Shown here one piece after another: positions 1 through 8,300 of a DNA stretch of 64,000 nt. The DNA lies in the NCBI GenBank assembly GCA_021817825.1, contig JAKAFS010000003.1, forward strand, positions 22,302 to 86,301, in the 5' to 3' direction. Position 1 is the stretch's first letter. Every line of letters starts with the position of its first letter. The position numbers and the translations under genes were made by a program. Source of the stretch: Deltaproteobacteria bacterium. GTDB taxonomy: Bacteria; Desulfobacterota; Syntrophia; Syntrophales; UBA5619. A model generated the notes under the pieces. The model was not told the origin of the DNA, made no database searches, and saw only the letters and a list, made by a program, of their open reading frames with translations.

Positions 1-465
1 GGCTCGCTCTACTATCACTATGCCCGACTGATCGAAACGCTCTATGGCCTGGAGCGGATCGGCCAGCTGCTGGACGATCCGGAGATCCTGAGCAATGACG
101 TCCGCACGGCCCCCTGGGAAACGCACGTCCCCAGCCAAGGGGTGGGGGTGATCGAGGCCCCCCGGGGCACTCTCTTTCACGACTATAGCACGGACGAAAA
201 CGGCTTGCTCACCCGGGTCAACCTGATCGTGGCCACGGGCAACAACAATTGGGCAATGCATCTGGCCGCAGGACAGGTCGCCAAAACTTACGTGGACGGC
301 ACCAAGCTGACCGAAGGGATGCTCAACCGGGTGGAAGCGGCAATCCGTTGTTACGACCCCTGCCTGTCCTGCTCCACCCATGCCATCGGCCGGATGCCGC
401 TTGAAGTCACCCTCGTCGCCGCCGACGGCGCCATCCTGGACCGGGTGGCGCGGGGAAATGGATAA
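1..465 (+). CDS. [NiFe]-hydrogenase large subunit, C-terminal part (5' end outside window)
   Basis: Frame 1 is open from base 1; C-terminal motif DPCLSCSTHA typical of NiFe-site ligands and protease processing site. Confidence 0.9.
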   Translation, partial: GSLYYHYARLIETLYGLERIGQLLDDPEILSNDVRTAPWETHVPSQGVGVIEAPRGTLFHDYSTDENGLLTRVNLIVATGNNNWAMHLAAGQVAKTYVDGTKLTEGMLNRVEAAIRCYDPCLSCSTHAIGRMPLEVTLVAADGAILDRVARGNG

Positions 466-1030
466 AGCCGAAGCAATGCGGAAGACCGTTCCCGAAGTGC
501 CTCTCGCCTGCACCTCGCAGCCATCGCTGCCTCGTGCGTTGATTGTCGGATACGGCAATATCGACCGCGCCGACGATGGGATCGCCTTTGAGGTGATCAA
601 CACCCTGCGCCGTCATCAGAGCCGGGCGCCATTGGGCGACGAAGACACGGGTCTCGAAGCGCTTGGCACAGAGATCGATACCGTTTTTCTCTCCCAGCTC
701 ACACCGGAACTCCTGGAGACCCTGCGCGATTACGACCACATCATTTTCGTCGACGCCCACGTCTACCCCGACATCGGCACACTCCACTGCCGGGACATTC
801 TGCCGGAAGGAGCCCCCTCCATCCTGATCCATCACCTCACCCCGGAAATACTCCTGGCGTTCCTCAAGGCCCTTTATGGAAGAGACCCCCTTGGCCACCT
901 GGTTTCCCTGCGCGGCTACGATTTCGATTTTCACCGTCACCTTTCCGCAAAAGCCAAGCGGTGGTCGAAACAGGCGGTCCAGTACATCGAACAATGGCTG
1001 AGCGCCCACGGCCACGGGGAATGGAGATAG
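458..1030 (+). CDS. hydrogenase maturation protease (HyaD/HycI family)
   Basis: Motif LIVGYGNIDRADDGIAFEVI; overlaps end of hydrogenase large subunit; ATG at 458. Confidence 0.85.
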   Translation: MDKAEAMRKTVPEVPLACTSQPSLPRALIVGYGNIDRADDGIAFEVINTLRRHQSRAPLGDEDTGLEALGTEIDTVFLSQLTPELLETLRDYDHIIFVDAHVYPDIGTLHCRDILPEGAPSILIHHLTPEILLAFLKALYGRDPLGHLVSLRGYDFDFHRHLSAKAKRWSKQAVQYIEQWLSAHGHGEWR

Positions 1031-1052
1031 GAAGATTCAGCCATCGGGACAG

Positions 1053-1331
1053 AAGGGCCGGCGACGCCTGCATACCTTCAAGCCCAACAGCCGCCTACAG
1101 AAATATCGTCTGACCGACAAGGGTCGCCAGTGGCTGGCGCAAAAGGGGGGATTGGTCGCCCAATACCCTAAAAATATTCAGAATGAACTTGTGCCCCCAA
1201 GAAAGATCGGTGCCGGATTCGAGCGGTACAACAGGGTGGACGGGAACGATGCCCTTGACGTCTACAGGCGGCTTGAGGAATTCCTGACACCGAGCGGGCC
1301 GGTGCAGGAAGTTACTGCAATAGTACTGTAG
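1053..1331 (+). pseudogene. start-less ORF remnant (KGRRRLHTFKPNSRLQKYRLTDKGRQWLAQKGG...VTAIVL)
   Basis: Open frame with protein-like composition, no plausible start, next to partial tRNA. Confidence 0.35.
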
Positions 1332-1379
1332 AGCCCTTTTGGGCAATAAAAAAGGGACCCGTAAGTCCCTGATTTTGTT

Positions 1380-1424
1380 TGGTAGCGGGGAGAGGATTCG
1401 AACCTCTGACCTTTGGGTTATGAG
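1380..1424 (-). other. tRNA-Met(CAT) 3'-half fragment (possible att-site remnant)
   Basis: Minus strand reads CTCATAACCCAAAGGTCAGAGGTTCGAATCCTCTCCCCGCTACCA: anticodon loop, TpsiC arm, acceptor 3' side and CCA; 5' half absent. Confidence 0.8.
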
Positions 1425-1631
1425 ACGGATGAAACGGATAAAGCAACATAAACGACATTTGAGATTACCACCACAAATTAAGGGCTTGAGCTTATTTCTT
1501 AGAAATGACTATAACACAGAAAAAAGCCCTTTTGAAGGGGTTCCGTTAGAAATCCGTTAGAAAGATTTTGACGGTAAGAACGTTCCGAAGCATTCGGAAC
1601 CTGGTCCAAAAAATAAGCGACGGCCCGCAAC

Positions 1632-1670
1632 AAAAAAGGCATCCCGATGGGTTTTTCGGGGTGCCTTTTT
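1632..1670 (+). terminator. intrinsic-terminator-like hairpin
   Basis: AAAAAA GGCATCCCGA...TCGGGGTGCC TTTTT, could act bidirectionally. Confidence 0.6.
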
Positions 1671-1848
1671 CATGTCCAGATCACTTCCCCTGCGAGGGAG
1701 TGAAGATCGTCGGAAGAATCCCAGCCCCCTCCCCTGCCTGAGGACTGTGGCACCGAGTGCGGTAATCCGTTCGAAAGCGACGAGGTCTTCTTTGCTAATG
1801 CAAAAGTAGCATAATGATGATATATTGACCCAGAAGGAGGTGAAGATC

Positions 1849-2049
1849 ATGAAAATTTACTCCACGGTCGTTTCCGGCAAGGAGGTCAGCAAGTTCATCC
1901 GGATTCCCGATGAGTTCAAGGAGACGGAACTGAATGTCGTCGTGCGCCCTGTGCGGAAGAAGAAGGAGCGTTTTGCCGGGCTGTTCATGAATCCCGTTCG
2001 GGTTAAAAGGGTATCCATTCCCTCCAAGGACGAAATCCATGAACGATAG
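1849..2049 (+). CDS. antitoxin-like small protein upstream of PIN toxin
   Basis: 67 aa basic protein overlapping the start of a PIN-domain ORF. Confidence 0.55.
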   Translation: MKIYSTVVSGKEVSKFIRIPDEFKETELNVVVRPVRKKKERFAGLFMNPVRVKRVSIPSKDEIHER

Positions 2050-2464
2050 CCGTGTCTTTCTGGACACCAACATCTTCCTCTATGCCGCGCTGGAAGACGA
2101 TTTTCAACAGGGGAAGAGGACGGACGCCGTCAATCTGCTGAAGGGCCTCAATGACAAGCTTGTCTACGTCAATACCCAGGTCCTCAATGAGTTCTACAGC
2201 GTCATGCTGCGCCATGGGGCAAGCGACGATGCGATCCGGGACCGTCCCGACGCGATCATCGGGGAAACAAAGGTCTCCGTGATCACGGTCAAGACAATCA
2301 AGCGCTGTTGGGACATCAGGATGAAATACCATTACAACTACTGGGACTGCCTCATCCTGGCGTCGGCCCTAGAGCACGATTGCGACATTCTCTATACCGA
2401 GGATCTTCAGAACGGCCAAATCCTCGAAAAATCCCTGAAGATCGTCAACCCCTTCGCCCCGTAA
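2039..2464 (+). CDS. PIN domain (VapC-like) toxin
   Basis: VFLDTNIFLYAAL ... YWDCLILASALEHDCDILYTEDLQNGQ typical PIN motifs. Confidence 0.85.
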   Translation: MNDSRVFLDTNIFLYAALEDDFQQGKRTDAVNLLKGLNDKLVYVNTQVLNEFYSVMLRHGASDDAIRDRPDAIIGETKVSVITVKTIKRCWDIRMKYHYNYWDCLILASALEHDCDILYTEDLQNGQILEKSLKIVNPFAP

Positions 2465-2640
2465 CCTCCTCCTTCTTTCCCGCTGATCCTCACCACAAAA
2501 AAATCAAAAGCCATGGCCGCATTAATCCTCTCTGCGCGGCTGTTATGCTGGGTGATGTGATCCTTCGGAACTACCCTTCCCCTACCTCGCGCTCGTCGTG
2601 TTGTTGGTTTTCGCCTTGTGCACCTCTTTTTATATCAGCC

Positions 2641-2707
2641 CCGCTGCAAGGCGGCTCCGAGTAGTTGCGGAAACGCCGGGAGCGGGGAAAGAGGCGGAAC
2701 GCCGATA
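2641..2707 (+). repeat. head hairpin of the GC-rich element, copy A
   Basis: CCCCGCT...AGCGGGG followed by AAAGAGGCGGAACGCCGATAC, nearly identical to 61946-62015. Confidence 0.7.
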
Positions 2708-2747
2708 CGAATCAGCCCTGCTTCAAGTTGAGCCAACCCGCCCTGCC

Positions 2748-3895
2748 CTATCGGAACAACGCCTCGATGGTTGTCTTTTTGATCTTTTGACCTGGGTTTT
2801 CGGAGCGCCCGGCCGGACGGACCCGGCCACAGGGCGGGACCGTCCGGCGCCCTGGAATCCGCGCAGCGGTTTCGAGGGCGAGGGCTCGAATCAGGGAGAC
2901 GTGTCTCGACCGGAGCGAAGCGGAGGGCGAGTCACGGCGACCGAAAAGAAACTGATCGCCCGCGGCCGCCTGTCTCCGACGCAGGAGGGGACAGGCGGTT
3001 TAGCGGGCCACCTCGGCGCAGGAGGCGCAGCGTCCGTGGTTTTGCGGCGCGGAGCCGACTGCGCAAAAGCCCGAGGACCGGCAGTCCGAGCGCAGCGAGG
3101 TCTGCCGGGACCGGACAAAGAGAAGAAAACCGGAGGGCCTAGGCAGTCAGCGCGCAGCGCCTGTCTGCCGACGGCCCGGAGCACCAAGCAAAGGCGGCCG
3201 AGCGGAGCGTCCGCGGGGTTATGCGGTCGCGGAGCCGGACGCAACGCCCGAGGACCGGCAGTCTGAGCGCAGCGAAGTCTGCCGGGACCGGGCAAGGGAA
3301 AGTACCGAATGCCGGAGGGGCGGGCCGGTCGCCGCGCAGCGGCCGTCCGGCCTGGCCCGGAGGCAAGGAGGGAGCCCCCTGGGGCGGACGGGTGCGGTGG
3401 CAAGCGGCCGAAGGGGCGGCGCGGAGCGCAGCGCAGCCCGGCCACGACGGACGATGGCGACCGCGAGGGAGGGCCGGGGAGAAAGACGCGGCAGGCGGTG
3501 CACCAAGCCGGCAGGGAGCGACGCCTCGGCGCGACCCCGGCGACTGCAACGACAGCCGCCTACCGAACAGATCAGTGAAACGAGCACGCAGAGCCAGCCG
3601 AGCCGGTTGCGCACAAAGCATGCGGCCGGGAAATAAAACACCGCGCGAGGATCAGCAAGGGCGGTGCCGGACCTGGGGCAGAGGAAAGGGCCGGCGACGC
3701 CCTTGCCCGAGTGCGGAAGGGAAAGATGCAGGCGGCGTGACAGGGCTGGGGCAGAGGAATGCCCTGGCGCGCCGCCTGCCTACCGCCTGATGGGGTGGCG
3801 GGCGGGAATTCCCCCTCCGGGGGAGACAGGGGGGGAGAGGGAAAGCTGCAAGGGACGTGACGGCCGGACTTATGGCCGGCGCGGCCCTTGCCTAC
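2748..3895 (+). repeat. GC-rich structured non-coding element, copy A (full length in window)
   Basis: Homologous to 57112-57612 and 63056-64000; serial hairpins, GCGNAGC triloops; no convincing protein. Confidence 0.85.
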
Positions 3896-4147
3896 CCTTT
3901 AGTGGTGGCGATCCAAGAGTTGAGAATCACCATTGATGGCCGTCGCCTACACTTATGTCGATCTGGCCCGGTAGGGTATCGGGCGCCAATCACAGGATGC
4001 TTGTATTCACGTTTCGCTTTGGGCAGGCTCTGTATAGATTCCACAAATTGCCTCCCGTCCTGTAAACTTTGAGCGGTCCACAGCCGGGAGGTTCTCTTAC
4101 CGGCGCTGTCACACGCTACGCGCCCCCCGGCGGGGCAGGAGAAATTA

Positions 4148-4810
4148 TTATTTCTCGCAGTAAGTCTTGAAAAGCGCTCGGCGAAGGTGGTCGGCATACA
4201 ATACAGCTGCCGGATTGTGACCCGTAACCCTATCCTTGACGATAAGCGTAGAAACCGGGGCTTTCGACTTCTGCGTGAAAAGGATATCGTGGCCCAGGCA
4301 CAAGCCCAGGAGATAATTCAATTGCGTGCCCTCCTGGTTGCAGATCTCCGCCTGCGCAATCGGGTTGCAGGTGAGTCCATGATTGTCCTTGGTGGCGAAT
4401 TTGACGCCCCGTTCTTCCGGAGAGACCTTGCCTATCTGGCAGGCGATAGAAACCACCTCAAATCCTGCCCCTGTGAACAGCTTCGTGATCAACCCCAGTT
4501 CCCCAATCAAGCCTACGCAGGAGGCAAGGCCAATCTTCTTTAGCTTCAGCTCCTTGGCGAACTCGATGGCCTCCCTGACACGGGGCCATTTTTCGTAACC
4601 GCTCTGGATCACCTTTGCGGCGGCACGGTAGATCTCAAGATTCTCCGGGGTGGCATATTCCTTCTTTGTGGATTCGAGGGCATCCCGGAATCCGGTGGCG
4701 GCACACCAATCAGGAATGCCCTCAGGATAGTTTTTTTTGCAATCGAATTTGGTACAGGAACCACAGAGGATGCTATTTTTTTCTTTTGCCACGCTAACGA
4801 CCTCCTTCAT
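4148..4810 (-). CDS. DUF1847 family protein
   Basis: Cys-rich N-terminus (LCGSCTKFDCKKNYPEG) and KDRVTGHNPAAVLY C-terminus; paralogous to 6846-7586. Confidence 0.75.
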   Translation of the reverse strand: MKEVVSVAKEKNSILCGSCTKFDCKKNYPEGIPDWCAATGFRDALESTKKEYATPENLEIYRAAAKVIQSGYEKWPRVREAIEFAKELKLKKIGLASCVGLIGELGLITKLFTGAGFEVVSIACQIGKVSPEERGVKFATKDNHGLTCNPIAQAEICNQEGTQLNYLLGLCLGHDILFTQKSKAPVSTLIVKDRVTGHNPAAVLYADHLRRALFKTYCEK

Positions 4811-4904
4811 TTATTACCGTTTTATACTCCAATTGAAAACCCTTCAGGAAACATCGACGGTTCAGATTTCAACATCTTTTTCATCTCGTTCCTCCTTTTT
4901 CCGG

Positions 4905-5192
4905 TCATGCCATGTCGATATACCGGGAAAGGGCCTTCTGGAATTCTCTGATTTTCCCTTCCTGGTTGGTTTCGAGTATTTTAGGTACCTCTGCCAGGCA
5001 CTGGTTGAAGTAGACGCGGACAACCTGCACACCTGCCTTCTTGACGGCAGCAGTAACTGCGGAAACCTGGATCAGGATGTCAAGACAGGGTGCTTCTTTC
5101 TCCACCAACTTCTCCAGCCCGCGGATCTGTCCCTCGATTCTTTTGAGGCGGTTCACGATCGCCTTTCGGTTTTCTGTCTCCATATATACCAC
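4905..5192 (-). CDS. metal-sensing transcriptional regulator, CsoR/FrmR (DUF156) family
   Basis: VNRLKRIEGQIRGLEKLVE...CLDILIQVSAV. Confidence 0.85.
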   Translation of the reverse strand: MVYMETENRKAIVNRLKRIEGQIRGLEKLVEKEAPCLDILIQVSAVTAAVKKAGVQVVRVYFNQCLAEVPKILETNQEGKIREFQKALSRYIDMA

Positions 5193-5371
5193 CGATTTGT
5201 CAAGATGCCGTATTATACGTATGTCACCACGCCATTGGCTCTCTCCGGAAAGATATCAAGGGAAATCCAGGGAAATATCCTTTGACACGTCAAGGCACCC
5301 CTCCTATACTTCCCGTGTCTCAACAGTGTTTCTACAGGAATCGAATAAAAATCCATGCAGGGAGGACGGGT

Positions 5372-5809
5372 ATGTACACGATTCTGACGATCGGGCTGGA
5401 GGAAGCGCGCCGGGTGGTCGAAGCGGCCATAGAGAAAGCATCCGAGATGCCGGAAATGCCGATGACGGTGGCCGTGGTGGATCGTGCCGGCGACACCGTC
5501 TATCTGGTGAGGCAGGACGGCGCGAGTTCCCTGACGGTCCGCATGGCCATCAACAAAGCCCGAACCGCAGTCATGCTTACGATGGATACAAAGAACCTCC
5601 GGACCGAGCTCGCCGGCGAAGGTCTTTCGGTTGACGAATTCATCGATCCGCTGATGACCTCGATCCCCGGGGGGATCTGTCTGCGGACGGCGGATGGAAC
5701 GGTCGTCGGAGCGATCGGGACCAGCGGACGGCGGCCTCCTGCCAAAGACAGGGACCAGGAAGTGGCGTTGGTCGGGGCTCGCGCCTTCCAGCAATTCCAA
5801 GGACAATGA
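5372..5809 (+). CDS. GlcG/HbpS (heme-binding DUF336) family protein
   Basis: LEEARRVVEAAIEKASEM..MTVAVVDRAGDTVYLVRQDGA...PGGICLRTADGTVVGAIGTSG. Confidence 0.8.
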   Translation: MYTILTIGLEEARRVVEAAIEKASEMPEMPMTVAVVDRAGDTVYLVRQDGASSLTVRMAINKARTAVMLTMDTKNLRTELAGEGLSVDEFIDPLMTSIPGGICLRTADGTVVGAIGTSGRRPPAKDRDQEVALVGARAFQQFQGQ

Positions 5810-5944
5810 GCCACACCGGCCGACGGCCTTTTGCATGAGGTAAACGTCCTTCACGCCACCCTCCCGGCGATTGACTTGGGTGTCGGCATCCCGGAAAACT
5901 GCACCGAATCCGGCCTGACTCTTAGCACTGAACGCTGTCCGCAT

Positions 5945-6781
5945 TTACGCCTCGAACACCGCGCCGACCTTGCAGAAGACGAACCGGTCCCCGAACTCCT
6001 GGGCCATCCGGACGGCCGCCTTCATCCCCGTGCAGTGCGAGACACCGAGGCAGCCGATGGACATCGCCTTCAGATCGCGGATGCTCTCCTCCCGCTGCGC
6101 ATCCCCGAGCATGCCCAGGTGAGTCCCGCCAAAGACGGTGTGGATCCGAGTTTCGCCGGTCTGTTGCATCGCGTAGCGCAGGGTATTGACGATCCCGGCA
6201 TGGGCGCATCCCAGGATCACGAAGAGTCCGCCCTCGGCGCGGATAACCACCGAGAGATCCTCATCGAGCGGGTCCTGAATGAAACCCTCTCCCTGCCGGA
6301 CCAGCGACTTCGGGTCCCCGAGTTCATAGGAGGACGTCCGGGGCACGGCGCCGGTGAGCCAGAGGCCGGGGACGATCTCCCGGAATGCCGCATTCAGATC
6401 GAAGCAGGCCCCCTTGCCCTCCAGGATCTCACGCCGGAAGGGAATGCCGCTGTTGCGGAGCAAACCGCCATTCTGTTGTCGATAGCTGTCCTTGAAGAGG
6501 CCGGGGTGGGCGTAAATCGGTATCGGACGTCTTAGGTATTCGAGTACCTCCAAAAGCCCGCCGGTATGGTCGTGGTGGTGGTGACTCAGGATGATCCCGA
6601 GGATCGAATCCAGATCAACCCCCAGGACTCGGGCATTGTTCACGATGATCTTGCCGGCCCCCGTGTCCAGCAGATAGTTTCCCTGGTCGGTCTCCAGGAA
6701 AACGGCCCAACCGTGCTGGGCCAGGACCCCGTTGATGCCGAAGGCATAGTTGTCGACCAGCACCGTCGCTTTGACTTTCAT
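5945..6781 (-). CDS. MBL-fold metallo-hydrolase
   Basis: ILSHHHHDHTGGLLEVLEYL, GGTHLG motifs. Confidence 0.9.
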   Translation of the reverse strand: MKVKATVLVDNYAFGINGVLAQHGWAVFLETDQGNYLLDTGAGKIIVNNARVLGVDLDSILGIILSHHHHDHTGGLLEVLEYLRRPIPIYAHPGLFKDSYRQQNGGLLRNSGIPFRREILEGKGACFDLNAAFREIVPGLWLTGAVPRTSSYELGDPKSLVRQGEGFIQDPLDEDLSVVIRAEGGLFVILGCAHAGIVNTLRYAMQQTGETRIHTVFGGTHLGMLGDAQREESIRDLKAMSIGCLGVSHCTGMKAAVRMAQEFGDRFVFCKVGAVFEA

Positions 6782-6845
6782 TCCCCCACCTCCCGTTGAA
6801 TGCCGATAGGGCGACTCCCCGACCGTCGTCCTCTACAGCTATGTG

Positions 6846-7586
6846 TTACCCATTTTCTTTTACAGACACTTGAACAGCACCGCCTTTACGAAACTTTTCT
6901 TCCTTCAGTTTCTTGTAATAAGAGCGATACAATTGAATGGCCGCCAGCGGATTATGGCCCGTGACCCTGTCCTTGGCGACCAGAACGGTACACAGGGCTT
7001 CCGAATATCGCATCATCAGCGAATCATGCCCTACGCACAATCCCAGCAGGATGTTGAAATCGGTTTTTGCCTCATTGAGAACTTTTGCCTGGGCAATGGG
7101 ACTGCACATGGATTCATAACGACCGGGGTTACACTTTTGTTCTTCCTTTACTCCAAGATATTCCTTCGAGGTTCGCCCCACCTTGCACATCACCGAGGCG
7201 ACCTCAAATCCCTGTTCCTTAAGAATATCCGACACGATTTTCGCTTCATGTCTCAAGCCTCCGCAAAAGGCAAGCCCCAACCGCTTGTAGCCCATCTTGT
7301 GCGCCAATTCTATGGTTTCCTGGAATCCGGGCTTTACGGCATATTGTACATGGGGATTGTCCTTCCCCCTATTGACATAACACTCACCTTCCTGAATCGT
7401 TGCGTTGAGGGCAAACTGATGAATATCCGGCCGTTTATACTCTTCAATCGCATTTTCGACAGCGCCGCTCATGTTCAGCGTTGGGCAATAGCCAGGTCCC
7501 TGCCCGTCCTCATTTCGACAAATGGTCTTTTCAATGGTACAGTCCGCGCAACGGGGAAGCTTGTCTTTTTGATTTTCCATTTTCAT
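6846..7586 (-). CDS. DUF1847 family protein (second paralogue)
   Basis: LPRCADCTIEKTIC...GYCPT...LLGLCVGHDSLMMRYSEA...KDRVTGHNPLAA. Confidence 0.8.
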   Translation of the reverse strand: MKMENQKDKLPRCADCTIEKTICRNEDGQGPGYCPTLNMSGAVENAIEEYKRPDIHQFALNATIQEGECYVNRGKDNPHVQYAVKPGFQETIELAHKMGYKRLGLAFCGGLRHEAKIVSDILKEQGFEVASVMCKVGRTSKEYLGVKEEQKCNPGRYESMCSPIAQAKVLNEAKTDFNILLGLCVGHDSLMMRYSEALCTVLVAKDRVTGHNPLAAIQLYRSYYKKLKEEKFRKGGAVQVSVKENG

Positions 7587-7599
7587 CCTTTCGCTACAT

Positions 7600-7826
7600 C
7601 CTCGGCTAATGAAATCTGCTCTATCCGACAGAGTGCAAACACCACCGCCGTGGTGGCCGTCATGCATCCCTCGTAAACACCGAACGCATCATTGCCGTTC
7701 AGCACCGTCGCCTTGACCGGGAGCGCCACCCGCAAGCCCCGCCTAATAGGCGGGGATAAGGGGTGCAGTCAACAGATTTTTCCTTAACGGGAAGCCCCGC
7801 CCTGTGGGCGGGAAGCTTCACTTTCA
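7600..7826 (-). pseudogene. N-terminal remnant of a second MBL-fold gene, interrupted
   Basis: Minus strand ATGAAAGTGAAG [about 100 bp insert] GTCAAGGCGACGGTGCTGAACGGCAATGATGCGTTCGGT resembles MKVKATVLVDNYAFG of the intact gene at 6781. Confidence 0.55.
7719..7815. mobile_element. small double-hairpin mini-element (MITE-like, possibly IS200/IS605-derived)
   Basis: Two GC stem-loops AGCCCCGCCtaataGGCGGGGA and GCCCCGCCctgtGGGCGGG flanking about 40 bp, inside the degraded MBL gene start. Confidence 0.45.
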
Positions 7827-7840
7827 TATTCTTCATTCCC

Positions 7841-8300
7841 TCAAGATACGGGACCCCTCCTGTGGGTCGGCATTTTCAACCCGGTAGCATCGTCGGAACC
7901 GCCAACGAAGGGGTGGCGTTGTTCCATGCCGGACAAGGCTTCCGCAATCGGCCGCCGATCGTCGAAGGTCCTTTTGAGTTCGAGCGTCAACTTCAGGGCA
8001 TCCCGAAGCACTGTCGGCATTTCACCCAGCCGGGTAAATAATGCATGACCTTCCATCTGCAATCCTTTCAAAAAACACCCCATGGACGACTTCCTGATAT
8101 CATCCCCGGACGGTTCCAGACCCACCGATTTCCGTGTCGATCGCCAGGGTCTTCCGGTTCTCTCGTCCCAACCCAAGAGCCGGTAGTACTGCCTGACCAT
8201 CTCCTCCAAATACAGTTTGCCCACCCGGCCCTTGTCCGACCAGTTGACGGGGGAACCGCGGATGAGGCTGCGGTTTGCCCATGGACCAGGCATGACCGGC
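7841..8300 (-). pseudogene. C-terminal remnant of aldehyde:ferredoxin oxidoreductase (AOR)
   Basis: Frame reads GKLYLEEMVRQYYRLLGWDERTGRPWRSTRKSVGLEPSGDDIRK. Confidence 0.55.

Noticed and set aside
1339-1560. 73-aa ORF with GERIRTSDLWVMR
   Set aside because: Spurious translation through the partial tRNA-Met, a frequent annotation artefact.
2598-3936. Overlapping long ORFs (222, 184, 160, 189 aa etc.) on both strands in element copy A
   Set aside because: Arg/Gly/Ala/Pro-rich low-complexity translations in up to six frames, caused by high GC and few stops; copies do not preserve a common reading frame.
3892-4197. 101-aa minus ORF after copy A (LQDGRQFVESIQSLPKAKREYKHPV...)
   Set aside because: Protein-like composition but no recognised family and overlaps the DUF1847 3' end; insufficient support.
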